A DNA stretch of 12,852 nucleotides from an uncultured Collinsella sp. (GTDB lineage Bacteria; Actinomycetota; Coriobacteriia; Coriobacteriales; Coriobacteriaceae), in contig CABSDO010000058.1 in assembly GCA_902476475.1 (NCBI GenBank), positions 1-12,852 of the forward strand. The letters are read 5' to 3'. Below the pieces are notes generated by a model. It saw only the letters and a list, made by a program, of their open reading frames with translations. It was not told where the DNA came from and made no database searches. Shown here piece after piece: positions 7,747 through 12,852 of the stretch. The position numbers and the translations under genes are program-made. Every line of letters starts with the position of its first letter. The first letter of the stretch is position 1.

Positions 7747-7904
7747 TGTTGTCGACCGCATGCTTCTTCATCGGCATGGCCATGGCGGCTTGCGCGATGG
7801 CGGGAAACTGCTGCATTCATGTTGGGGCAATGAGCGAGCATGAGGAGATGCAAGCCAACGACAACAGAAAAGCTATCGATGGCCAACGTGTTCGACGAAA
7901 GTGA
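7743..7904 (+). CDS. Small single-pass membrane protein downstream of sortase
   Basis: 53-codon ORF whose first ATG overlaps the sortase stop (ATGA); the second ATG at 7746 has better spacing (7 bases) from the strong GGAGG at 7734-7738. The product (MLSTACFFIGMAMAACAMAG, then a Cys-Cys-containing turn and a charged tail ending GQRVRRK) has one short Cys/Met/Ala-rich hydrophobic helix and a basic C-terminus. I do not recognise it. Its strong ribosome site and overlap support real translation. It could be an accessory to the sortase/adhesin pair, but nothing in the sequence proves a role. Confidence 0.55.
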   Translation: MMLSTACFFIGMAMAACAMAGNCCIHVGAMSEHEEMQANDNRKAIDGQRVRRK

Positions 7905-7920
7905 CCAGAGTATCTTTCGT
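7895..7920. other. Inverted repeat overlapping the small-ORF stop
   Basis: ACGAAAG (7895-7901) and CTTTCGT (7914-7920) form a seven-pair stem with a 12-base loop. The stem contains the end of the small ORF. It lies between convergent transcription units, so a terminator or RNA-end role is plausible, although there is no strong T-run. Confidence 0.4.
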
Positions 7921-7923
7921 ACG

Positions 7924-7958
7924 TGCGACTTCAGCTTCTCGACGAAACTGAAGTCGCA
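7924..7958. terminator. Perfect 11-base inverted repeat between convergent operons
   Basis: TGCGACTTCAG (7924-7934) is the exact reverse complement of CTGAAGTCGCA (7948-7958). An additional TTC/GAA pairing inside (7936-7938 with 7944-7946) leaves a TCGAC loop. It lies 20 bases after the last plus-strand ORF and about 160 bases beyond the end of the minus-strand cassette, so it could end transcripts from both sides. Neither flank has a proper T-run, so an operator or RNA-stability element is an alternative. Confidence 0.5.
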
Positions 7959-8074
7959 GCTTATGCCGCTGGCTAATGAACCCTCTGCTGTTGCAGGCTA
8001 GAATCGATTCCAGACGGGGCAGGGTGTGCGGCCAGCTGGACTACCTGCTCTGCTGCTGATTTATGTGTCTGAGG

Positions 8075-8098
8075 TAGAGGCGTAGAGGCGTAGAGGCG
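8075..8098. repeat. Three perfect copies of an 8-base tandem repeat
   Basis: The unit TAGAGGCG occurs at 8075-8082, 8083-8090 and 8091-8098 without mismatch, in non-coding sequence just past the end of the minus-strand coiled-coil gene. The rest of 7959-8119 shows nothing else I can support. Copy number may vary by slippage, or the iterons may bind a protein; both are inference. Confidence 0.6.
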
Positions 8099-8119
8099 AA
8101 GCCATAGCGGGAATTGGCG

Positions 8120-8755
8120 CTACTTGTCCGGGTGCTCTTCTTCGGACTCTTTTTTCCATGGGAGCGGAATCTCGACCTTTGGAATCTCGAATTTCGGAAG
8201 GTCGATTTGCGGAAGATGGAAAAAGCGCTCCTTCTTCCCGTCTTCGAAATTGCGTATCCTCTCGATGGGCTCAGATGCGTCGCAAGGCGTCATCGCCTCA
8301 ATCTGCGCGCTGTGCGTTGCTTCGACGTATGATTTGACGCTCTCCATTTGGTCGGCGTCCAGTTCCTTTCCATCCAGCATTTTCGAGAAGGCGGCGTAGA
8401 ACGCTGTCTCGGCCTCGTTGAAGTCCCGTCCGGTCTCCAGGCGGTCCACCATAAGGGAGAAATAGTCGTTCATCGCGTATTGGAAGACGAGGCTTTCCTC
8501 GATTTGCTTGCGCAGGTCGTGCTTCTGGATGACCTGCCAGACCTGCAGAGCCCGATAACGCGTGATGAGGGCGGATATCTCGTCGTTTTGCTTCCGGACG
8601 GTCTCCTTGAGCTCGTCGGCTTTCTTCTGGAGTTTAGCGACCTGCCGGTGCAGCTCGTTTATCTCGGGTTGCCGGATGATGAGACCCACGCCTATGCCGA
8701 AGCATCCTGCTAACACACCGACGATGGGGGCTAATAGCTGCTGTGGTATTTTCAT
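8120..8755 (-). CDS. Membrane-anchored coiled-coil protein, unknown function
   Basis: 211-residue protein with no family I recognise. An N-terminal membrane helix (about 9-27, Gly-rich: VGVLAGCFGIGVGLII) is followed by a charged coiled coil (about 31-66: heptad-like Leu/Ile with Lys/Glu). A helical domain follows (about 67-155). The Pro-rich tail (181-200) repeats a five-residue pattern (IDLPK, FEIPK, VEIPL) before an acidic end. ATG 8755 overlaps the upstream gene's TGA (ATGA), and GGAGGG stands about six bases before it. It is the last gene of the five-gene toxin-antitoxin-led array, so a scaffold or membrane partner of the 357-residue protein is the natural inference. Cys18 in the membrane segment is not a convincing lipobox. 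Confidence 0.78.
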   Translation of the reverse strand: MKIPQQLLAPIVGVLAGCFGIGVGLIIRQPEINELHRQVAKLQKKADELKETVRKQNDEISALITRYRALQVWQVIQKHDLRKQIEESLVFQYAMNDYFSLMVDRLETGRDFNEAETAFYAAFSKMLDGKELDADQMESVKSYVEATHSAQIEAMTPCDASEPIERIRNFEDGKKERFFHLPQIDLPKFEIPKVEIPLPWKKESEEEHPDK

Positions 8756-9825
8756 CTTCCCTCCAGATATCCGATGAGGCTGCTTATCGATGCGGAGGCT
8801 TCATCGTCGGAAACGGGGGTCTGGACGATTGCTGCGACTTCTTCGGAAATCCGGTCGTGCCTCATGATCTGTCTGTTCGCGGCGGTGCAGAGCCTTTCCG
8901 TCCTCTCTTCAAGACGCTTCGTGCGCTTCGCGCTTGCAGCAAGAAGGCCGCCGTAGGCCTTCACGAGCTGAGGCGCCATCGCATTGTTGATGTAAGGGAC
9001 GCCTTTCTGGCGCACTGCGCCGAGCGCCGCCTGGCCGAAAAAGGCTACGCCCGTGCCGACCAGCTCTATCTGCGCCTTGCGAACGGGATCCTCTATCGTG
9101 CGGGACTTGGCATAGCATCCGACAAGGAAGGCGACGAGGCCGCCTGCAGCGATGTCCTGGGCTCGGATCGTGAACATGTGGGAGTAGATCTCCTGGGCCA
9201 TCTTCTTGTCGCCGCCCGCCTCGATGGAAAGCTCTTGAACCCAGTCGATGATCTGGTTCCAAGGCCTGCCGCCTTCCCGCTCGGTGTCGAGGTGCGAGCT
9301 TCCAGGCACGGGCAACCCTTGCTTGGACATCGTGTCGGCGAGCAGGTGACGGACTGCTTGCACGATGCCCATGAGGCCTTTCTGCTGGTACATCAGCTCG
9401 AAGGGGTTGTAGGGCATGAGCCCCCTGCCCGTCGCAAGCACATCGTGGCCGAACAGCAGCCTATGGAACATCACGTATGCTTTCCCGCCGTTGCGGGCGA
9501 TGAAACCTTCTTCCGGTGCGTAGACGTCCAAGGCGTCCCCTTTGTGGAAAAGCAGGGAGCCGAGCATCTGCTGGACGACCCCGCAATCGCCGGGATTGCC
9601 CGACGCTGCATCATGGACTTTCTCGAGCCACTTCGCGACATCGTCGTTCGTCGCGACGAACACGCCGACCAATCCCGATACCATCGAGAAGCAAACGTCG
9701 AGCATGTCCAGGTCGGCCTGGGGCAGTTCTGCCTCTACGTCGGCATCGGCGAAAACACTCTCGATCCTCGACTCCATGTTCGCGAGGTCTCGCTCGTATG
9801 TGGCGATTTCATCCATGTTGGTCAT
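8752..9825 (-). CDS. 357-residue hydrophobic protein with YdjM/DUF457-like His/Asp motifs
   Basis: I know no exact family. Two clustered motifs stand out: FHRLLFGHD (His121, His127, Asp128) and RHLLADTMSKQGLPVPGSSH (159-178: His160, Asp164, Gly170, Pro172). The second closely parallels the HxLxD...G(V/L)P signature of the DUF457/YdjM membrane-bound metal-dependent hydrolases, and the first resembles their HRGxTHS motif. A metal-dependent, possibly lipid-acting hydrolase is therefore a reasonable but unproven idea. Hydrophobic segments lie at about 42-60, 225-239 and 254-272. The C-terminus (295-357) is charged and helical. GGAGA lies very close before ATG 9825; the ATG three codons on (9816) has looser spacing. 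It starts 15 bases after the HTH gene's stop, and its own stop overlaps the coiled-coil gene. Confidence 0.78.
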   Translation of the reverse strand: MTNMDEIATYERDLANMESRIESVFADADVEAELPQADLDMLDVCFSMVSGLVGVFVATNDDVAKWLEKVHDAASGNPGDCGVVQQMLGSLLFHKGDALDVYAPEEGFIARNGGKAYVMFHRLLFGHDVLATGRGLMPYNPFELMYQQKGLMGIVQAVRHLLADTMSKQGLPVPGSSHLDTEREGGRPWNQIIDWVQELSIEAGGDKKMAQEIYSHMFTIRAQDIAAGGLVAFLVGCYAKSRTIEDPVRKAQIELVGTGVAFFGQAALGAVRQKGVPYINNAMAPQLVKAYGGLLAASAKRTKRLEERTERLCTAANRQIMRHDRISEEVAAIVQTPVSDDEASASISSLIGYLEGR

Positions 9826-9840
9826 TTCTCCGGCATTCCA

Positions 9841-10299
9841 TCAGCGGGGCAGAGCTTCCACGACCCCGCTGGTTATTCCGCTGCATGTAGCCTTCCAGAA
9901 CTCCAAGAAGTCTTTCTTCGATCTGGATTCGATTGCGTCCAATCCAAGTTGGGAGATTGCGTATCCCGTGTTCCATTTTCCGTCGCAGGGGGTGCTCGAC
10001 ATGATGATGAACCCCTTGTCCAGCAGATCGTTTGCCAGATCCACGAAGTCCGCCTTCTGACAGAGAAGCACCTTCTCGTCGACGTAACGCCGTTCTTTCA
10101 GCGCCTTGAGCAAATCCCATCGATTGTCGTCTTGGGTGCGGTTCTTTTTCTTCCTTGGCTCGTATCTCGCCCTCGCGTCTTCTGGGATCTCCCATACGCC
10201 ATCGTTCTTTTCAGCGCCTTCCATGAGCCCCTTTTTCAGCCAGCCTCTCAGCGTGCTCTCTGCGATGCCGTATCTGGCGCAGTATTGGGCGGGGCTCAT
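9841..10299 (-). CDS. Winged helix-turn-helix protein of the cassette
   Basis: 152-residue likely DNA-binding protein. Residues 3-24 (AQYCARYGIAESTLRGWLKK) form a MerR/excisionase-like helix-turn-helix, and GVWEIPEDA (34-42) looks like the wing. A basic linker (RKKKNR, 49-54) leads to a second compact domain (61-125) with LANDLLDKGFIIMSS and WNTGYAISQLGLDAI. This domain may be another winged-helix-like or sensor module. The start is supported by GGAG six bases upstream, which lies inside the last codons of the toxin gene. Only one base separates the toxin stop from this ATG, so it is translationally coupled to the toxin-antitoxin pair. It may regulate the cassette or sense a trigger. Certain as an ORF, tentative in function. 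Confidence 0.78.
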   Translation of the reverse strand: MSPAQYCARYGIAESTLRGWLKKGLMEGAEKNDGVWEIPEDARARYEPRKKKNRTQDDNRWDLLKALKERRYVDEKVLLCQKADFVDLANDLLDKGFIIMSSTPCDGKWNTGYAISQLGLDAIESRSKKDFLEFWKATCSGITSGVVEALPR

Positions 10300-10300
10300 G

Positions 10301-10612
10301 TCACTCTCCGTTCAAGACGATGCTCGCGTAGTCTTGGCTCTGATGGAAGAGGTGGGCGATGATGACGTCGTCCCCCTCCTTGAAGTAAAGGGCAATGTAG
10401 CCTTTCACTAGGACGGTGTGATAACCAAGCTTCGCGAGCGGCTCGAAACGCGAGAGGCGGTGCTCCACCGATCCGTCTTTCAAGCACTCGATGACGTTCT
10501 CCCATTCGTCCAGGAACGCCGACGCGGTGTTGGGCCCGAAGCCGAGCAGGTACTCGACCGTGCCCTCGAGCTCGCGAAGCGCGGTCGGCTGTATCCGCAC
10601 CCTACAGGCCAT
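10301..10612 (-). CDS. RelE/ParE-family toxin
   Basis: 103-residue toxin of a type II toxin-antitoxin pair, about the usual length. It shows the RelE/ParE order: N-terminal beta strand and helical hairpin (RVRIQPTALRELEGTVEYLL, then FLDEWENVIECLKDG), then beta strands (YHTVLVKGYIALYF, DVIIAHLFHQSQDYASIV). The last strand normally reads xFHxRRDY in this superfamily; here it is FHQSQDY, lacking the usual Arg. Whether it is a ribosome-dependent nuclease or gyrase-type toxin cannot be told. ATG 10612 overlaps the antitoxin by 11 bases, with GGGAG four bases upstream, a standard arrangement for antitoxin-first pairs. Its 3' end carries the ribosome site for the HTH gene. Confidence 0.87.
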   Translation of the reverse strand: MACRVRIQPTALRELEGTVEYLLGFGPNTASAFLDEWENVIECLKDGSVEHRLSRFEPLAKLGYHTVLVKGYIALYFKEGDDVIIAHLFHQSQDYASIVLNGE

Positions 10613-10871
10613 ACTTCTCCCTCAGGGACTGCGTCGCCTCGAAGGCGTCGACGCTCTTGCCCTCGGCGCGCTCGCGCTCAGAGACCATGATGCGCTCGAG
10701 CAGGCGAGCGCGAGCTTCTGCCTGCTCCCATCGGCTGAAGTCCGAGCTCTTCACGCACACGAAGCGGTCGTAGCCGTTCTTCGTCACGATGACCGGGGTG
10801 GGGCTCGTCGAGACCATCTCGTCGAATGCGGCGGTGTCGCGGAGGTCTTTAATGGGTACGCACAACGACAT
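10602..10871 (-). CDS. Phd/YefM-family antitoxin
   Basis: 89-residue antitoxin that neutralises the overlapping toxin and is expected to repress its own promoter. The N-terminal half (PIKDLRDTAAFDEMVSTSPT, then PVIVTKNGYDRFVCVKSSDF) has the Phd/YefM fold signature, with the VxVTKNG strand-turn-strand very typical. The C-terminal half is a charged helix ending in SLREKYGL, expected to wrap the toxin. GGAG lies about six bases before ATG 10871. A -10 box and a TGTACA core lie 20-30 bases upstream, consistent with autorepression. Confidence 0.9.
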   Translation of the reverse strand: MSLCVPIKDLRDTAAFDEMVSTSPTPVIVTKNGYDRFVCVKSSDFSRWEQAEARARLLERIMVSERERAEGKSVDAFEATQSLREKYGL

Positions 10872-10890
10872 CGGTTCTCCTTCCTATTGC

Positions 10891-10920
10891 ATTATAATGT
10901 ACACTATTATGTCACATTTC
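10891..10920 (-). promoter_or_regulatory. Antitoxin promoter with palindromic -10 and TGTACA operator core
   Basis: The minus strand carries a perfect TATAAT (ATTATA on plus, 10891-10896) 20 bases before the antitoxin start. It sits inside the 10-base palindrome CATTATAATG (10890-10899), so the plus strand also reads TATAAT. No strong -35 is visible. The spacer holds TGTACA (10898-10903), the core hexamer known from YefM operators, with TGTCAC 12 bases away (10910-10915). Flanking ATAAT/ATTAT arms add symmetry. The AT-rich block stands out from the GC-rich surroundings. Promoter and autorepression are inferred. Confidence 0.62.
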
Positions 10921-10971
10921 ATATTTTATTTCCAGTGCTTGGCGGGAGCGCGATCACAAGCTCACATGAAG

Positions 10972-11010
10972 CGGAACACGGCTTTGAACAGCCAACGCAC
11001 GAACGTTCCG
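10972..11010 (-). terminator. Nested stem-loop downstream of relaxase operon
   Basis: CGGAAC (10972-10977) pairs with GTTCCG (11005-11010), and inside it GGCT (10980-10983) pairs with AGCC (10990-10993) around a six-base loop. It lies 18 bases past the TAG of the 190-residue gene, a position suited to ending the relaxase operon before the antitoxin promoter. There is no clear T-run after it, so it is only a candidate. Confidence 0.4.
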
Positions 11011-11028
11011 ATTCCCCTGAATATCGCT

Positions 11029-11601
11029 CTAATCATCTCCGTATCCTTCCATCCAGTCGCTCTCTTCGTCGTCCGCGAGCTCCATCTGGGCGGCCTCGGC
11101 TGCTATGGCGCGCTCGAGCACGTCGGGCGCGACGCCTATCGCCTCCGCCATGAGGGCAGAGCTCGCCGCGAGCCTCTCGTCCGCGTTCGAGAGGTAATCG
11201 TTCAGCCGCGCCATGCGGCTTGCGACCGAGCCTCCGGGTCCGGCGAAGAGGGCAGAGGCGCGGTCGAGCTTCATCACGTCTACCAATTCGCCGAACATTC
11301 TCGCGAGCACCGTCTCGCCGTCCATCGCGACGCTCTCGAGCTCGCCAGCCTCTTTGGGGCTTGCCAGCTGGAACTTCCAGCCCTTCTCGCGCCGTGCCTC
11401 GGGAACTTCCTCGCCGTCGGTTCGGTAGCCTTCGTTCGCGGCGTAGCAGTGGGCCGTGAGCCAGAGGCCGTTCTTCTCGGCAGCCTCGTATTCGAGCGTG
11501 AAGTCGGCGAGCATGCTCCTTCCCGAGAACGTCTGCGCCTCGGTGAACCTGTCGGTGTCGAAAACCTCGACGCGCCCCTCGTAGGCGACCTCCACCCTCA
11601 T
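11029..11601 (-). CDS. Relaxase-coupled acidic protein, unknown function
   Basis: 190-residue soluble protein I do not recognise. The N-terminal half is beta-rich (RVEVAYEGRVEVFDTDRF; DFTLEYEAAEKNGLWLTAHC). The C-terminal half is helical (GELVDVMKLDRASALFAGPG; RMARLNDYLSNADERLAASS) and ends in a strongly acidic tail (LADDEESDWMEGYGDD). The frame stays open well upstream inside the relaxase gene. The chosen ATG 11601 overlaps the relaxase TGA (ATGA) and follows an excellent AGGAGGGAGGAG ribosome site, so the start is firm. The tight coupling suggests a relaxosome accessory, perhaps a binder of relaxase or of the basic relaxase tail. The acidic tail against a Lys/Arg-rich relaxase tail fits that, but this is inference. 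Confidence 0.82.
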   Translation of the reverse strand: MRVEVAYEGRVEVFDTDRFTEAQTFSGRSMLADFTLEYEAAEKNGLWLTAHCYAANEGYRTDGEEVPEARREKGWKFQLASPKEAGELESVAMDGETVLARMFGELVDVMKLDRASALFAGPGGSVASRMARLNDYLSNADERLAASSALMAEAIGVAPDVLERAIAAEAAQMELADDEESDWMEGYGDD

Positions 11602-12848
11602 CGCTCCTCCCTCCTGTCTCGCTGCCGGGTCCGCCGCGCCGGAGTTTCCTGGTTCCGGCGCTCCTCGCCCTTGCGCTTCGCGGGTGCCTCGCAGGACTTC
11701 GCCTCCTTCGGGCGCCTCGTTTGGGCCGTCTTGGGCAGGAGCCTGTTCTGCGCCACGTACTCGCGCACCTCGCGCAGCGCGGTCGCGCGCTCGCGGGAAT
11801 CGTTCTCGCCATGGCCCTCGAGCCTCGCGATCCTCCTGTCCAAATCCGCGATGCTGCGGGCGTTCACCGCCATGCACGTCTCGATGGCATCGGACAGCCG
11901 CCCTAGCTCCGCGAGGTCGTTGAGGCAGATCGCCTCGGCGGCATGGGAGAGGACCTCGCGCGAGGCGGCCGGGGTGGGGTGCCATGCGGCGATCCTTCCG
12001 AAGCGCCGCCTGAGCGCCTCCTGCCCGAACGAGAGGCCGAGCTTCTCGCCGCCTATGCGCCAGGTAGGGTGGTCGGAAAGCGAGTAGATCCAGTCCCGCC
12101 TCCATGACTTCTCGGAGTTCTGCGAGACGTCCACCTCGAGCGTCGCGAGCACCGCCATGAACTCGTCCTCGTTGCGGGCGAGCGCCTTGGCCACCGTCAC
12201 GCGGTTGCGTATGTCGGCGACCCAGGAGTACCCGCCCTCTTTCGCGATCTCCCTCTCGGCGCGGCGCACGTACACGCGCTGCATAGTCGCCGGCGTGGTC
12301 TTCTTCACTGGCCCTTCGTCGGATTTCCTCACGACCTCGTCGCGCATGAAGCGGTACCCGCGCTCCTCGGCCAGCTCCTGGAGGCTTCTGTTGAGCTCCA
12401 GCGGGTCGGGGGTCTGCAGGCGCCGCTCGGTGACGAGGTCGGTGTTGTTGACCACGATGTGGGCGTGGGGGATCCTGCCCTCGTTGTCGTCATGCAGGAC
12501 GATCGCCACCTCGAAGTCCGCGAAGTGCCTCTTCGCCCACGCCTGCGCGAGCTCGGCCACCTGCTCCGTCGAGAGGCCGTCCTGCGGGTCGGGAGACATG
12601 ACGAAGTGCTTGAAGGTGCGGGCTGGCTTGCCGCGGTACGGCGTGTCGTTCCCGCACGCGTGCCGCGTCGCGTCCATGGCGGCGGCCCAGTCGAAGCCCT
12701 CGGGGGCCTCCGAGACCGCCTCGAAGGCGTGCTCCTCCTGCCAGGCGAAGTTCATCACGTGCACGCCCAGCGCGCGGCCTCCCTTCTCGAGGTACCGCTT
12801 TATCCCGGTGCACCCGGTGTGCCCGGCGATGGGCTTCAGCAGCGGCAT
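11598..12848 (-). CDS. MobP/MobL-like relaxase (relaxase/mobilization nuclease domain)
   Basis: 416-residue relaxase expected to nick the transfer origin and stay covalently bound to the 5' end through a tyrosine. Tyr19 (GIKRYLEKGG) near the N-terminus is the candidate nucleophile. The metal-binding histidines are visible as VLHDD (His119) and RIPHAHIVVNN (His128, His130), the HxH motif III of the relaxase family. Residues 1-135 thus hold the catalytic domain. The middle is helical, and the last 60 residues are highly Lys/Arg/Glu-rich (KRKGEERRNQETPARRTRQR), likely a DNA-binding or disordered tail. ATG 12848 gives the MPLLKPIAGHTGC start usual for such proteins, but the frame is open to the window edge. 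The transfer origin would be upstream, outside the window. Its stop overlaps the start of the 190-residue gene. Confidence 0.88.
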   Translation of the reverse strand: MPLLKPIAGHTGCTGIKRYLEKGGRALGVHVMNFAWQEEHAFEAVSEAPEGFDWAAAMDATRHACGNDTPYRGKPARTFKHFVMSPDPQDGLSTEQVAELAQAWAKRHFADFEVAIVLHDDNEGRIPHAHIVVNNTDLVTERRLQTPDPLELNRSLQELAEERGYRFMRDEVVRKSDEGPVKKTTPATMQRVYVRRAEREIAKEGGYSWVADIRNRVTVAKALARNEDEFMAVLATLEVDVSQNSEKSWRRDWIYSLSDHPTWRIGGEKLGLSFGQEALRRRFGRIAAWHPTPAASREVLSHAAEAICLNDLAELGRLSDAIETCMAVNARSIADLDRRIARLEGHGENDSRERATALREVREYVAQNRLLPKTAQTRRPKEAKSCEAPAKRKGEERRNQETPARRTRQRDRREER

Positions 12849-12852
12849 CGTC

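Noticed and set aside
8075..8098. CRISPR-like array
   Set aside because: The 8-base units are directly adjacent with no spacers, and no cas genes are present.
8743..10362. 539-residue plus-strand frame across the minus-strand cassette
   Set aside because: It runs antisense to three tightly spaced genes that have their own ribosome sites; no family features are seen in it.
10893..10898. Plus-strand promoter from the palindromic TATAAT
   Set aside because: No plus-strand gene follows; the downstream genes there are all on the minus strand, so I keep only the minus-strand promoter as a feature.
10972..11010. Transfer origin (oriT)
   Set aside because: The nested stem-loop lies downstream of the relaxase operon, not upstream, and no recognisable nick site is seen; terminator or structural element is more likely.
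10789..12087. 432-residue plus-strand frame over the relaxase operon
   Set aside because: Antisense shadow: it crosses the antitoxin promoter and the coding-strand relaxase motifs, with no domain of its own.

Overview
The window reads as the conjugation and cargo part of an integrative and conjugative or mobilizable element in a high-GC Gram-positive host. A Coriobacteriia / Eggerthellaceae-like gut actinobacterium is my best guess. The basis is GC-rich codon use, a relaxase with HUH-type histidines, a TrbL/VirB6-like channel protein, a dual-domain wall hydrolase, and a Cna-B/T-Q-repeat surface protein next to a class B sortase. Host assignment is inference from gene style; nothing in the window proves the species.

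Plus-strand module (about 1-7904). It begins with a 5'-truncated wall hydrolase (glucosaminidase plus NlpC/P60). This is followed by a membrane-anchored protein and, in ATGA overlap, the TrbL/VirB6-like membrane protein. Then come a possible tiny ORF, a conserved-looking cytosolic protein of unknown function, a large adhesin broken by a one-base frameshift, a class B sortase behind a hairpin terminator, and a 52-53 residue membrane microprotein overlapping the sortase stop. Together they look like cell-wall opening, transfer channel and mating-pair adhesion functions.

Minus-strand module (12848 down to 8120, convergent with the first). A MobP/MobL-like relaxase is coupled by ATGA overlap to a 190-residue protein of unknown function. 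After a 157-base gap with a consensus-like -10 and a TGTACA operator-like core lies a tight five-gene array. In order it encodes a Phd/YefM antitoxin, a RelE/ParE toxin, a winged-HTH protein, a 357-residue hydrophobic protein with a YdjM/DUF457-like His/Asp signature, and a membrane-anchored coiled-coil protein. Spacings in this array run from overlaps to 15 bases, so it is probably one transcript.

The array is the best candidate here for an undescribed system. It looks like a toxin-antitoxin-led addiction or defence cassette whose last two products may act at the membrane. By eye this cassette is less GC-rich than the conjugation genes, which fits acquired cargo. The 215 bases between the two convergent modules hold two inverted repeats and a three-copy 8-base tandem repeat, but no gene I can support.
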